Notes: generated by a model not told the origin, from the sequence alone. Shown: positions 26,259-35,580, counted from the stretch's first letter. The stretch is 64,000 nucleotides of DNA from Croceivirga radicis (GCF_002072105.2 NZ_MTBC01000003.1:372001-436000), one strand, 5' to 3'. Program-made: numbers and translations.

Positions 26259-27884
26259 ATGAAAAAACTTTTTACGATTGTTTTTGTTTTTGCCTTCTTG
26301 GGGATTTATGCACAGGATATTGCCATAACAGAAGACGATTTTTTAAGAGGTAGCGTTACCCCGGAACGTTCTTGGTGGGACCTAACTTTTTATCATTTAG
26401 ATGTAACGGTAGACCCAGAAAACAAAGCAATATCTGGTAGTAATCTTATTCAATTTACAGCGCTTAAAAATGGTTCCATTCTTCAAATAGACCTACAGCC
26501 TCCTTTAAAGATAGAAAAGATTATTGCCCAAAACGAAGAGCTTGCCTACAAAAAAATAGGAACTAACGCCTATCATGTATTGTTTAATGAAGAAATACAA
26601 AAAGGGCAGACCCAGCAAATCAAAGTATACTATTCTGGCAAACCAAAAGAAGCTGTTAGAGCACCATGGGACGGCGGATTTTCATGGAAAAAAGACCAAA
26701 ATGGAAAACCATTTATCGCTACTTCCTGCCAAGGTTTGGGTGCCAGTGTCTGGTGGCCCTGTAAAGATCATATGTATGATGAGGTAGACAGTATGGCTAT
26801 TAGTGTAACTGTTCCTAAAAACTTAATGGATGTCTCTAACGGCAAACTTAGAAAAGTAGAGGAAAACGATACCTCCAAGACCTATCATTGGTTTGTAGAT
26901 AATCCTATTAACAATTATGGGGTAAACGTTAACATTGGCGATTATGCACAATGGTCAGAAACTTACAACGGAGAAGGTGGTGATTTAGCACTGGATTACT
27001 TTGTGTTAAAAGACAACTTAAACAAGGCAAAAGAACAGTTTAAGCAAACTCCTAAAATGTTAGAGGCATTTGAATATTGGTTTGGTCCCTACCCTTTTTA
27101 CAAAGATGGTTTTAAACTGGTAGAGGTTCCCTATTTAGGTATGGAACACCAAAGCTCCGTTACTTATGGTAATAAATTTCAAAATGGCTATTTGGGTCGA
27201 GATTTATCTGGTACGGGATGGGGATTAAAATTTGATTTCATTATTATTCATGAAGCGGGTCATGAATGGTTCGCCAATAATATTACCTATAAAGACGCTG
27301 CAGATATGTGGATACATGAAGGGTTCACAGCCTATTCTGAAAATTTGTATCTGGATTACCATTTTGGAACCAAAGCTGCAGAAGACTACGTAATTGGCAC
27401 TAGGGCAAATATTAGAAATGACAAACCCATTATTGGAAGGTATAATTTAAACATGGAGGGCTCTGGAGATATGTACTATAAGGGTGCCAACATTATCCAC
27501 ACCATAAGACAAATGGTAAATGATGATGATAAGTGGCGAGAAATACTTAGAGGACTTAATAAAGATTTCTACCACCAAACCGTAACCACACAACAAATAG
27601 AAAATTATATTATCAAAAAAAGCGGATTGGATTTAAAAGCGTTTTTTGACCAATATTTAAGGACCATTAAAATACCCGTTCTAGAGTACCAATATGATGG
27701 CAAAAAACTTAAGTATAGATTTACAAACACAGACACGGATTTTAGCATACCCGTTAAAGTGTATGTAGATACTAATCCCATCTGGATTAAACCTACAAGT
27801 AACTGGAATGTGCTAAAGCAAAAAGGAAAAGCATTTAGTATAGATAGAAACTTCTATATAGAAAGTAAATCAATTACAGATTAA
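26259..27884 (+). CDS. secreted M1-family metallopeptidase
   Basis: The 541-residue protein has a signal peptide (MKKLFTIVFVFAFLGIYAQ), an N-terminal beta domain as in leukotriene A4 hydrolase and M1 aminopeptidases, and the zinc site H331-E-A-G-H335 with the third ligand Glu354 in WIHEGF, matching HExxH-x18-E. The usual GAMEN exopeptidase motif is replaced by LGMEHQSS, so the substrate rules may differ. It is shorter than full M1 aminopeptidases because the C-terminal helical domain is missing. It forms an operon with the M28 peptidase (2-bp gap) and is followed by a hairpin terminator. Confidence 0.92.
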   Translation: MKKLFTIVFVFAFLGIYAQDIAITEDDFLRGSVTPERSWWDLTFYHLDVTVDPENKAISGSNLIQFTALKNGSILQIDLQPPLKIEKIIAQNEELAYKKIGTNAYHVLFNEEIQKGQTQQIKVYYSGKPKEAVRAPWDGGFSWKKDQNGKPFIATSCQGLGASVWWPCKDHMYDEVDSMAISVTVPKNLMDVSNGKLRKVEENDTSKTYHWFVDNPINNYGVNVNIGDYAQWSETYNGEGGDLALDYFVLKDNLNKAKEQFKQTPKMLEAFEYWFGPYPFYKDGFKLVEVPYLGMEHQSSVTYGNKFQNGYLGRDLSGTGWGLKFDFIIIHEAGHEWFANNITYKDAADMWIHEGFTAYSENLYLDYHFGTKAAEDYVIGTRANIRNDKPIIGRYNLNMEGSGDMYYKGANIIHTIRQMVNDDDKWREILRGLNKDFYHQTVTTQQIENYIIKKSGLDLKAFFDQYLRTIKIPVLEYQYDGKKLKYRFTNTDTDFSIPVKVYVDTNPIWIKPTSNWNVLKQKGKAFSIDRNFYIESKSITD

Positions 27885-27906
27885 CATTTTTTATACGAAC
27901 AAGAGT

Positions 27907-27944
27907 AAGACCCAAGATTAGCAATAACTTGGGTCTTGTTTTAG
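27907..27944 (+). terminator. terminator after the M28-M1 operon
   Basis: AAGACCCAAG (27907-27916) pairs with CTTGGGTCTT (27928-27937), with an 11-nt loop, followed by GTTTTAGTT. Confidence 0.75.
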
Positions 27945-27990
27945 TTAAGAGTCCTAATGGAAAGGCTCTTCAATAAATACCTATCTTACA

Positions 27991-28005
27991 ATATGCATTG
28001 CATAT
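27991..28005. promoter_or_regulatory. small inverted repeat upstream of the MBL-fold gene
   Basis: ATATGCA-T-TGCATAT is a perfect 7-bp inverted repeat around one base, 22 bp before the ATG of the next gene. A repressor site is possible; no cognate regulator is identified. Confidence 0.35.
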
Positions 28006-28026
28006 AAGAAGTTATTATCAACTTAA

Positions 28027-29163
28027 ATGAAAATAGTACTAAAAATCCTCCAAAAAATGCTTTCAGTAATTGGAATCCTTTTTCTTTTAATAGTAATTAT
28101 CTCCATACTATTTATTAACCTTAGCCCTCAATTTGGAGGAAAAGCCAATAAGGAAGAGCTTAAAAGATATTCCCAATCAAAACAATTTAAAGGAGAAGAA
28201 TTTTTTAATCTAGGCGACGTAAAAAACGATATGTCCGCAGGAGATATGGTAAAAGCTTTAGGCGGCCTATTTAAAAAAATTCCAAACGCTGTACCAGATA
28301 GCCAATTACCGATAACTGAATTGGATTCGGCCCATGTGGCCAATTACAATGGGGGAACACAATTTATCTGGTTTGGCCATTCTACATTTCTTTTACAAAT
28401 AAATAAGTTAAACATTCTCATTGACCCAATGTTTGGAGCGGTACCAGCACCACACCCTTTATTAGGAACCAAACGTTTTAATACCAAACTACCATTATCC
28501 ATAGCGCAATTACCCCATATTGATGCCGTAATATTATCTCATGACCATTATGATCATTTAGACTACCAATCTATTGTTCAACTCAAAGAAAAAGTAAATC
28601 ACTTTTATACCCCATTGGGTTTAGGCGTTCACCTTAAAAAATGGGGTGTTGCCGCCACTAATATCACGGAATTAGATTGGTGGCAAAACACCAGTATAGC
28701 GGACTTAACGTTAACCTGCACACCAGCGCAGCATTTTTCTGGTAGGGGTTTAAACGATAAGAATAAAACGCTTTGGAGTTCATGGGTAATTGAATCTACA
28801 ACCGAAAGGCTATTTTTTAGTGGAGATAGTGGCTACGGGCCCCATTTTAAAACTATTGGAAGAAAATTTGGCGAATTTGATTTTGCTATGGTAGAATGTG
28901 GCCAATACAATAAAATGTGGCCAGAAATACATATGTTCCCCGAAGAAACCGTTCAAGCGGGGCTAGACATTAATGCAAAACTTATAATGCCTATTCATTG
29001 GGGTGCTTTTAAGTTGGCTCAGCATACCTGGACAGACCCCGTAGAAAGAGCTGTACGTAAGGCAAAAGAATTGAACGTTCCTATAATTACACCACAAATA
29101 GGAGTTCCTACAGGTATTTATAAAAACAAACCTACTGTAGAAACTTGGTGGCAGAACTACTAA
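28027..29163 (+). CDS. membrane-anchored MBL-fold hydrolase (RomA / NAPE-PLD-like)
   Basis: The 378-residue protein starts with a strong hydrophobic helix (about residues 10-33), which anchors it in the membrane. The metallo-beta-lactamase fold shows WFGHSTFLLQI, LSHDHYDHLD (metal site 1), a His in PAQHFSGRG, SGDSGYG (bridging Asp) and MPIHWGAF (final His). The arrangement matches the group of RomA/YfhQ-like and NAPE-phospholipase-D-like enzymes. The substrate is unknown; a phospholipid-type phosphodiester is the family precedent. It is separated by 36 bp from the SMR gene and may be co-transcribed with it. Confidence 0.88.
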   Translation: MKIVLKILQKMLSVIGILFLLIVIISILFINLSPQFGGKANKEELKRYSQSKQFKGEEFFNLGDVKNDMSAGDMVKALGGLFKKIPNAVPDSQLPITELDSAHVANYNGGTQFIWFGHSTFLLQINKLNILIDPMFGAVPAPHPLLGTKRFNTKLPLSIAQLPHIDAVILSHDHYDHLDYQSIVQLKEKVNHFYTPLGLGVHLKKWGVAATNITELDWWQNTSIADLTLTCTPAQHFSGRGLNDKNKTLWSSWVIESTTERLFFSGDSGYGPHFKTIGRKFGEFDFAMVECGQYNKMWPEIHMFPEETVQAGLDINAKLIMPIHWGAFKLAQHTWTDPVERAVRKAKELNVPIITPQIGVPTGIYKNKPTVETWWQNY

Positions 29164-29199
29164 GCTATTTTACATTAATTCTAGTAATTTATAGTAAGG

Positions 29200-29526
29200 A
29201 TGAATTGGATTTTATTAATAATAGCCGGACTATTTGAGGTGGCATTTGCTTTTTGCCTAGGCAAAGCAAAAGAAGCGAATGGTATGGAAGCTACCTATTG
29301 GTACATAGGTTTTCTTATTGCCCTGACTGTTAGCATGGTACTTTTGGTTAGGGTAACACAACATTTACCTATTGGTACCTCATATGCTGTTTGGACTGGT
29401 ATTGGTGCCGTGGGTTCCGTAATTGTTGGTATTCTTGTTTTTAAAGAACCTGCCACTTTTTGGAGGCTATTTTTTATGACCACCTTAATAGCATCTATTG
29501 TTGGCTTAAAAGTAGTATCCCATTAG
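29200..29526 (+). CDS. SMR-family exporter of the Gdx/SugE type
   Basis: The 108-residue protein has four membrane helices. Glu13 in IAGLFEVAFAF is the conserved coupling glutamate of the small multidrug resistance family. The segment PIGTSYAVWTGIGAVGSVIVGILVFKEP is much closer to SugE/Gdx (guanidinium/H+ antiporter) than to EmrE. It functions as a dual-topology dimer in known members. No guanidine riboswitch is visible in the 36-bp gap before it. Its regulator may be the Crp/Fnr-type gene 114 bp downstream, but that is only proximity. Confidence 0.85.
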   Translation: MNWILLIIAGLFEVAFAFCLGKAKEANGMEATYWYIGFLIALTVSMVLLVRVTQHLPIGTSYAVWTGIGAVGSVIVGILVFKEPATFWRLFFMTTLIASIVGLKVVSH

Positions 29527-29618
29527 TACCGTAACTTTTATAACTACACTTCTTTAATATCATCAAATTATTCTGTAATCTGAATGAGGTAAGCCCAGAA
29601 GGTAACTTCTTAGAATTT

Positions 29619-29637
29619 CTAAATTCCTTAAATTTAG
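29619..29637. promoter_or_regulatory. inverted repeat immediately before the Crp/Fnr gene
   Basis: CTAAATT (29619-29625) and AATTTAG (29631-29637) flank a 5-bp spacer and end 3 bp before the ATG. It is AT-rich, so chance is possible. Confidence 0.25.
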
Positions 29638-29640
29638 TCC

Positions 29641-30216
29641 ATGCAAAAGCTAAGGGAATTTTTTAAGCAATCTGGCGAACTATCAGAAGAGAATTTGGAC
29701 CTATTACTTAGCAGCTGTGCGCCAAAAACATTACCTAAAGGGCAGGTTTTACTACAAACCAATGATTGGGTAAACAGTATCTATTTTATAGAATCTGGTT
29801 TTCTTCATTATTATACCAATATGCAGGATGGTACACGAGTAACCTTAAAAGTGGTAAGCCCTAATTACTTTTGGACCATGTTAGATGAGTTTTTTAATCA
29901 AAAACAAACCTTAGACACTTGCGTTGCTTTAACAGATGTGCATTATTGTGAAATAAAAAGACAAGATTACAATCAATTAAAAAGCATAAATACTACCATT
30001 GCCAACTTTATGCATTCTATAACCGAGCAAATACTTTCTAATAAGGTTAAGGAGGAAAATGATAAGTCTAAAATGTCTGTAGAAGAAAAGTACTTGGATT
30101 TATTGGAACATAATCCACAAATGGTTCAAGTGGTTCCCGTTGGCATTCTAGCTTCCTATATAGGAACGTCTAGAGAAACCTTGCATAGAATACGTAGAAA
30201 ATTATCATCCGTTTAG
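29641..30216 (+). CDS. Crp/Fnr-family transcriptional regulator
   Basis: The 191-residue protein has a cyclic-nucleotide-binding-like beta-roll (residues about 20-120: LPKGQVLLQTNDWVNSIYFIESGF), a long dimerisation helix and a C-terminal winged helix with recognition region ILASYIGTSRETLHRIRRKL. The phosphate-binding RxAS signature for cAMP is absent and there are no iron-sulfur cysteines of the FNR kind, so the effector is unknown. A perfect 20-bp palindrome lies just 18 bp after the stop, in front of the SRPBCC gene, and is the natural candidate for its operator. Confidence 0.88.
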   Translation: MQKLREFFKQSGELSEENLDLLLSSCAPKTLPKGQVLLQTNDWVNSIYFIESGFLHYYTNMQDGTRVTLKVVSPNYFWTMLDEFFNQKQTLDTCVALTDVHYCEIKRQDYNQLKSINTTIANFMHSITEQILSNKVKEENDKSKMSVEEKYLDLLEHNPQMVQVVPVGILASYIGTSRETLHRIRRKLSSV

Positions 30217-30233
30217 CTAACCACCGCCACATA

Positions 30234-30253
30234 TTTGTGTCAATTGACACAAA
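30234..30253. promoter_or_regulatory. perfect 20-bp palindrome, probable Crp/Fnr-type operator
   Basis: The half-site TTTGTGTCAA is followed by its exact reverse complement. TGTG..CACA and TGTCA..TGACA elements are of the kind bound by Crp/Fnr dimers. It lies between the Crp/Fnr gene and the SRPBCC gene, 56 bp before the latter start. Confidence 0.65.
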
Positions 30254-30308
30254 AAAAAATTATAGTTTGTTCGACTTTTAACGGGAGAAAATTTATAAAA
30301 TAAACTGT

Positions 30309-30794
30309 ATGAAAACCTTAGCTAAAATTGCGCTTTTTTTTCTTCCGCTTATAGGTTTGGCGCAAAATCCAGACAAAACTTTTGAGGTATCCATTTTATT
30401 GGAGACTAGCCCAGAAAACGCATGGAATGCCATAACAGATTTTTCTAATTTTAATACGTGGGACACTAACGTAGTTGCCGTAAAATGTCCAGAAGATGTT
30501 AGAAATAATCAAATATGCCAAATGATTTCCAATACTGGAGATATTATTGAGGTAGAATTGGTAGAACGCATAGAAAACCAATCTTACACCATTAGATATA
30601 AACTATCTTCCGGTAATTTTTACGTTAAACGTAGTTTAGACAATAAAGACCAACTAAGGTTCACAGAAACTGCATGGTTCACTGGAATATCCAAGAAAAC
30701 CTTTGAAAAGTATAAAGGGGATAATTATGCTTCTTTAATGAAAAACAGAATACAGTCTTTTAAATCATATCTAGAAAAAGACTTTGGAAAATAA
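30309..30794 (+). CDS. exported SRPBCC (START-like) domain protein
   Basis: The 161-residue product has a signal peptide (MKTLAKIALFFLPLIGLAQ) and a START/Bet v 1-like fold opening with ILLETSPENAWNAITDFSNFNTWDTNV, the pattern of polyketide cyclase/SRPBCC proteins. Such proteins hold hydrophobic ligands; export to the periplasm is less common in the family. It follows a palindrome and the Crp/Fnr gene and is probably controlled by it. The stop codon forms part of the terminator stem. Its ligand is unknown. Confidence 0.82.
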   Translation: MKTLAKIALFFLPLIGLAQNPDKTFEVSILLETSPENAWNAITDFSNFNTWDTNVVAVKCPEDVRNNQICQMISNTGDIIEVELVERIENQSYTIRYKLSSGNFYVKRSLDNKDQLRFTETAWFTGISKKTFEKYKGDNYASLMKNRIQSFKSYLEKDFGK

Positions 30795-30826
30795 GAAAAG
30801 GGCCTAGCGCCCTTTTCTTATTTTGT
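30792..30826 (+). terminator. terminator whose stem begins at the SRPBCC stop codon
   Basis: TAAGAAAAGGGC (30792-30803, including the TAA) pairs perfectly with GCCCTTTTCTTA (30809-30820), followed by TTTTG. Confidence 0.85.
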
Positions 30827-31029
30827 GATTTGGCCTTAATCATATTGTCTTCTTCACCTCAATGGGCTTCTCTTTACCATTTAATAAAACCATCACCTTA
30901 CTTAAAAATTTGCTGTATAGCCAATATTAAACCAAATTGCATTACCAATATTTAAGTAAATAAAGGCTTTAACTTTTACAAATACGGCTATGCAGGGACG
31001 CATCTTTACTTGCCAAAGGAATTGGTATT

Positions 31030-31803
31030 TCAAAGTTCACGTATTTTCATATTTCTGAACCATACATCAAAGTACCAATTTTGTAGGGCAATTTTACCTT
31101 CTGTATGTTTTCCAAATTCTGGTTTGTCTGCAAATCCCGAACCGTTAACCTGACTTAACCATTTAGAGGATTTAAAATCTTCTTTGGCCGTTAAAACACC
31201 GTTTAAATAAAATTCAATTTTGCCGTTTTTTTGTTTTATGGTAGATGTGTTCCACTGGTTGGTAGGTTTAACGTTCACAGGATTTAATTGCTCCTGGAAA
31301 CCATACAAACAACCTGGACTCTTAAAAGGTTCATTATAATCCATATGGTCTGTATCTAGCATTTGATATTCGGGACCAGAATGGTACGTTTGTAAAATTT
31401 CTGGAGATTCCTGTACATTAATAAAAACACCACTATTACCCCTAGCCGAAATTTTCCACTCAAAATTAAGTTCATAATCTTTAAAGGGCCTATTTGTAAC
31501 CAAATCGCCTCTTACCTTTGATTCATCTGTGGCATTACAATACAACATACCGTCCTTAACTTGCCAAGCGCTATAATTGGTCGAGTCTGGGTTGTTGTAC
31601 AAATGCCAGCCATCCAACGTCTTTCCATTAAATAGCAAAAGCCAGCCTTGCTTTTTTTCAATTTCCAACAATTGATTGTGTTTTTTATTCGCTTCCGCTA
31701 CAGCTTTAGTGTTCCATTTTATAGGTGCTTTTTCTGTTTTTCCTTTACAAGAAACAAGAATCGTAAGTAGGGTTATGAATAAGAATTGTACAATTGATTT
31801 CAT
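31030..31803 (-). CDS. DUF1080 / 3-keto-disaccharide hydrolase-domain lipoprotein
   Basis: The 257-residue protein has a lipoprotein signal (ITLLTILVSCKG, Cys19) and one DUF1080 domain, a concanavalin-like jelly roll. Typical phrases are LLFNGKTLDGWHLY, DYELNFEWKIS, GNSGVFINVQES and GCLYGF. Members of this family hydrolyse 3-keto-glycosides in gut and marine Bacteroidota. The gene lies 211 bp downstream of the ThuA/PQQ-dehydrogenase gene on the same strand, with a terminator between them. ThuA-type proteins are also tied to 3-keto-sugar metabolism, so the cluster suggests oxidation and cleavage of a sugar at the cell surface. The actual substrate is unknown. Confidence 0.9.
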   Translation of the reverse strand: MKSIVQFLFITLLTILVSCKGKTEKAPIKWNTKAVAEANKKHNQLLEIEKKQGWLLLFNGKTLDGWHLYNNPDSTNYSAWQVKDGMLYCNATDESKVRGDLVTNRPFKDYELNFEWKISARGNSGVFINVQESPEILQTYHSGPEYQMLDTDHMDYNEPFKSPGCLYGFQEQLNPVNVKPTNQWNTSTIKQKNGKIEFYLNGVLTAKEDFKSSKWLSQVNGSGFADKPEFGKHTEGKIALQNWYFDVWFRNMKIREL

Positions 31804-31968
31804 AGGTACAGTTTAGTTTATTGAATAGAAAATTAATATTTAGAGCATTTTTTCAATGGTTTTAGCTAGATTCCTTTTTAAGCGTACATATAGGACACAA
31901 AACAATTTAATAATCCAGTCCTGTTTTCATATTCGGTATATAAATTAAATAGCAGTACCAATGTCTAA

Positions 31969-31999
31969 CAAAAAGGTTGGGCTATAACCAACCTTTTTG
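31969..31999 (-). terminator. hairpin terminator after the ThuA gene
   Basis: An 11-bp perfect stem (31970-31980 with 31988-31998) with a 7-nt loop. On the minus strand the 3' arm ends in five Ts. Confidence 0.75.
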
Positions 32000-32013
32000 T
32001 GTAACCTATTGTT

Positions 32014-35000
32014 TTAGTTAAATTGAACGTTAAGCAAAGCCATTGTTCCTAATTCGCTACCTTCCGCTTTATAGGTAATATATAAATCTTCCACTCCTTT
32101 TTCTTGGTCATAATTTATGGGGATTACAATAGCAGTCCCCTGCCCCTTGCCCATGCTTGGCTCATATTTACCCGTGCCCACTACGGTACCATTTGTACTA
32201 CCCAAATGCATTTTAAAAGTAAACGGAATAACAGGTGCTTCTTGCCATCCAGCCATAATCATTGCAGTAGAAAGTCCGTTTAAATCTACCTGAGGTAATT
32301 TTAGGTATCCACTGGTATTATTCATTAACAGCAATTCCATTCCATTAAACTGCATGTACTGCAAATTTTCGGTTTCTGTATTCTCAGAAAACCCAACGGT
32401 ATTACTATTTAATATAATGGTTTTAGACCCAGTTAAAGGTAATGCTTGCGCTGTTCCCCTATCTGTATAACTAGCCGTAAGTACCAAGGCTTCACCCCCG
32501 GTCCTGTTTTCAGGATTAATATTTCCTTTTAAGGGTAGCGACTTTTTCTTGTTTTCACCTCCTGTCAAGGATTGAATGTACATTACAATTTGGCTAGCTT
32601 CTGCCTCACTTAAATTAGGATGCGCAGGCATGGTTACTTCACCCCAGACACCAGATCCACCACCAATTATTCTAGACATTAAATAATTAGCTGCTCTTCT
32701 TTGCCCATCATACTTTTGGGCAACTTCCAAATAGGAGGGGCCTATTGATTTTTCTTTCTCTTTATGACAAGATTTACAATCCAAAGAGGTAGTTAAGGCT
32801 TTACCCATAACTGCTCCAGAAACCTGCTGATGTCCTAAATTATCATTGGCCTGGTCCATACCAACCCTATAATCTAAACTAACATAGATATTTTCTTGGT
32901 CTACTGCTCCATCTGGATCATCTACCTTAACTTCATATGTAAAAGGTTTTCCCGGTATATAAAAAGAGGAATTTGCACCTTCTATAGTAATAGCAACTTT
33001 TGGTCTTTCGTTACCTGCTATAACATCTAAGGCATCACTGGTTACCGCTTCACCATTGGCATCAATTGCGGTAACCATAAGCTTATAGGCACCAGAATCT
33101 TTGTAAGCATACGTTACCGTTGGTGCATTAGTCTCCTTAGTGTTTCCATCTCCAAAATCCCATTTATAGCTAATGGCATCTGCTTCCCTGTCATGAGCGG
33201 TTACCGTGGCCGTAACCGTTAAAGGCGTGCTACCTGAGTTTTTATCCACAATCATATTGTCTATTACAGGTGGTCTATTGCCTCCATTAAAGTCAATATA
33301 GCTTAGGCCACTATCTGGATTTGCAGAAAACCATCCACTTCCATATTCCAATAAATAAACCCTGCCGTCTGGGCTCATTTCCATGTCTATGAGGTTGCTT
33401 AATTTTATCTCTGAGCCAAAAGGTTCTACCTTATTTGGTGTTCCATCTTCAAATAGGGTTAAAGCCATCATCCAGTTGCGCATCCAATCATAAATTAAAA
33501 CCTTACCATCATAATAACCTGGTAAACCACCACCATTGGGGTACAAATCTGAATAATAGGTAGGCCCGGCCATTGCATTTCTTCCGCCAGAAGCAACCTG
33601 TGGAAAATCTGGTGTATCTGCATAAGGATAATACATATAGGCAGCTTGTGCAGGTGGCAACTTTGTTAAACCGGTATTGTTTTTAGATTGGTTGATTGGT
33701 TCCTCTGGATTAAAAAATTCACCGGATGTACCTGTTGTATAATCATATTCTCTATAAGCAAAATTGTTGCCTATAAACAATGGCCAACCAAAGTTGCCTG
33801 GCTTTCTGGCTTGGTTCATTTCGTCATAGCCTTTTGGCCCTCTAGTTGACAAGCTGTCTGCCCTTGCATCTGGCCCTACATCTCCCCAATAGAGATAACC
33901 GTTCTTTGGGTCTACCGAAATTCTATACGGATTTCTATGCCCCATGGTATAAATTTCTGGTCTTGTTTTAGCGGTTCCTTCTGGAAACAAATTTCCCTTG
34001 GGAATGCTATAACTACCATCTTCATTTACCTTGATCCTTAAAATTTTACCGCGTAAATCGTTGGTATTGGCAGAGGTTCTCCTAGCATCGTACTGCTCCT
34101 TACCAGGTATATCATTTAAAGGTGCATATCCACTATTTACGTACTTTGCCCCATCTTCGTTAAACGGTGTGCTGTTATCTCCAGTAGATAAATACAATAA
34201 ATTGTCAGGACCAAAAGCTATAGAACCACCAGTATGGCAGCAAATTTCCCGCTGGCTGTCTACCTCTAAAATAATTTGTTCACTTTCAAGATCAAAAACA
34301 TTAGCTACAAATTTAAAGCGAGACAATCTGTTAACCCACTTATCACCAGTTGGTGCGTAATAAACATACACCCAATTGTTCTGTTCAAAATTTGGGTCTT
34401 TTTGTAATCCCATTAAGCCCTCTTCTGCATTTACCCCAGGGGTTTCTAAAGTCTTATGGTATACATCAAACTTGGCTACCTCGGTTAAACTTTTGTCCGC
34501 ATCTTTATATAAAAGTACCTCTCCCCTACGTTGCCCAATCAATACATCATTATTTGGCAAAACGGTCATTTCTGTTGGTTCATAAAACTGACCTCTTGAC
34601 AAAACAACTTTAGAAAAACGGTCTTGTTCTGGTGGATATTGAGTTTTCGCAAGTGTGTAATCTAGATTTAAATTTTCGCCAATGGCGTATTGGATACCCC
34701 CTAATAGATGCTTTAAAAACAATTCTTCTGAAAAGCTTTCATCTGTATGTCCTGCAGCTGTGTAGAAAGCCCTTCCACCGTCATAGTTATGATACCAGCT
34801 CATAGGATGGTTTTCCCCATTGGCCCCACCTTCATAAGTACGCTCATCTACCGTCATTAATACAGTAACATCTGGGTTTAAGTTTTTAAAATTGTACAAT
34901 TCGTCTGTTCTAGACCAAATACTATCCGTAAAAAATTCCGTTGCTGGATGATTGGTATTCTTTATATGAAAATCAGCCTGGGGTGTGCCGCTAGGGTGAC

Positions 35001-35400
35001 TAAGAAACTGCCCTCCTACTAGTTTCTTATACCAACCCCAGTCATACTCCGTATCCGTGGCGGCATGCACTCCTACAAAACCTCCGCCGGCTTGTATATA
35101 GCGCTCAAAAGCAGCCTCTTGTGTGGCATCTAAAATATTTCCGGTTGTACTTAAAAAAACAATAGCTGAAAATTGCTCTAGATATTCGTCTGTGAACAAT
35201 TCTGCATTTTTTGTGGTGTCTACGGCAAAGCCGTTTTCTTTGCCCAATTTTTGTATTGCGGTTATACCTGCTGGTATAGAGCTATGGACAAATCCTTCAG
35301 TTTTGGAGAATACTAAAACTTTAGGTTCTCCTTTTCGTTTGTTGGTGCAGCTTACTACTAAAAAAACAATAGTAGTTATAGTTAGAATCAGTTTTTTCAT
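32014..35400 (-). CDS. multidomain lipoprotein: ThuA, PQQ-sugar-dehydrogenase-like propeller, PKD, cytochrome c, C-terminal beta domain
   Basis: The 1128-residue product starts with a lipoprotein signal (FLVVSCTN). Residues about 25-240 are a ThuA class I amidotransferase-like domain (VLVFSKTEGFVHSSIPAGI, GGGFVGVHAATDTEYDWGWY). Residues about 255-690 are a six-bladed soluble glucose/sorbosone dehydrogenase-type propeller (GLMGLQKDPNF, CCHTGGSIAFGPDNLLYLSTGDNS, MGHRNPYRISVDP). A PKD domain (KWDFGDGN) follows at about 715-800. One c-type haem site, C875-K-S-C-H879, has a probable Met ligand in TMPAHPNLS. The last 130 residues look like a carbohydrate-binding beta sandwich. The likely role is periplasmic or surface sugar oxidation with electrons passed to its own haem. 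It sits between an MFS gene and the DUF1080 gene, all on the minus strand. Confidence 0.9.
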   Translation of the reverse strand: MKKLILTITTIVFLVVSCTNKRKGEPKVLVFSKTEGFVHSSIPAGITAIQKLGKENGFAVDTTKNAELFTDEYLEQFSAIVFLSTTGNILDATQEAAFERYIQAGGGFVGVHAATDTEYDWGWYKKLVGGQFLSHPSGTPQADFHIKNTNHPATEFFTDSIWSRTDELYNFKNLNPDVTVLMTVDERTYEGGANGENHPMSWYHNYDGGRAFYTAAGHTDESFSEELFLKHLLGGIQYAIGENLNLDYTLAKTQYPPEQDRFSKVVLSRGQFYEPTEMTVLPNNDVLIGQRRGEVLLYKDADKSLTEVAKFDVYHKTLETPGVNAEEGLMGLQKDPNFEQNNWVYVYYAPTGDKWVNRLSRFKFVANVFDLESEQIILEVDSQREICCHTGGSIAFGPDNLLYLSTGDNSTPFNEDGAKYVNSGYAPLNDIPGKEQYDARRTSANTNDLRGKILRIKVNEDGSYSIPKGNLFPEGTAKTRPEIYTMGHRNPYRISVDPKNGYLYWGDVGPDARADSLSTRGPKGYDEMNQARKPGNFGWPLFIGNNFAYREYDYTTGTSGEFFNPEEPINQSKNNTGLTKLPPAQAAYMYYPYADTPDFPQVASGGRNAMAGPTYYSDLYPNGGGLPGYYDGKVLIYDWMRNWMMALTLFEDGTPNKVEPFGSEIKLSNLIDMEMSPDGRVYLLEYGSGWFSANPDSGLSYIDFNGGNRPPVIDNMIVDKNSGSTPLTVTATVTAHDREADAISYKWDFGDGNTKETNAPTVTYAYKDSGAYKLMVTAIDANGEAVTSDALDVIAGNERPKVAITIEGANSSFYIPGKPFTYEVKVDDPDGAVDQENIYVSLDYRVGMDQANDNLGHQQVSGAVMGKALTTSLDCKSCHKEKEKSIGPSYLEVAQKYDGQRRAANYLMSRIIGGGSGVWGEVTMPAHPNLSEAEASQIVMYIQSLTGGENKKKSLPLKGNINPENRTGGEALVLTASYTDRGTAQALPLTGSKTIILNSNTVGFSENTETENLQYMQFNGMELLLMNNTSGYLKLPQVDLNGLSTAMIMAGWQEAPVIPFTFKMHLGSTNGTVVGTGKYEPSMGKGQGTAIVIPINYDQEKGVEDLYITYKAEGSELGTMALLNVQFN

Positions 35401-35580
35401 ACTTCAATAATAACATAGAATTCAGCCTTATACAAGTAAATTAACAAGACTAAACCACATATATTGTGAAATTGAAAAACACGGCGTCAGTAAATTATTG
35501 ATTTGATTAGTATAGCAGGAAAATCCTATTTATATAATTCACGAATAATTTTCGTAAAATTTTTTAACGCAAGAATAGAC

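Noticed and set aside
29164-29199. Guanidine riboswitch before the Gdx/SugE-like gene
   Set aside because: The gap is only 36 bp and shows no suitable structure.
30902-31003. 33-codon minus-strand frame ending in a barrel-like sequence (IWFNIGYTANF)
   Set aside because: It could be the relic of an outer-membrane protein C-terminus, but it is too short and has no upstream coding remains to support this.
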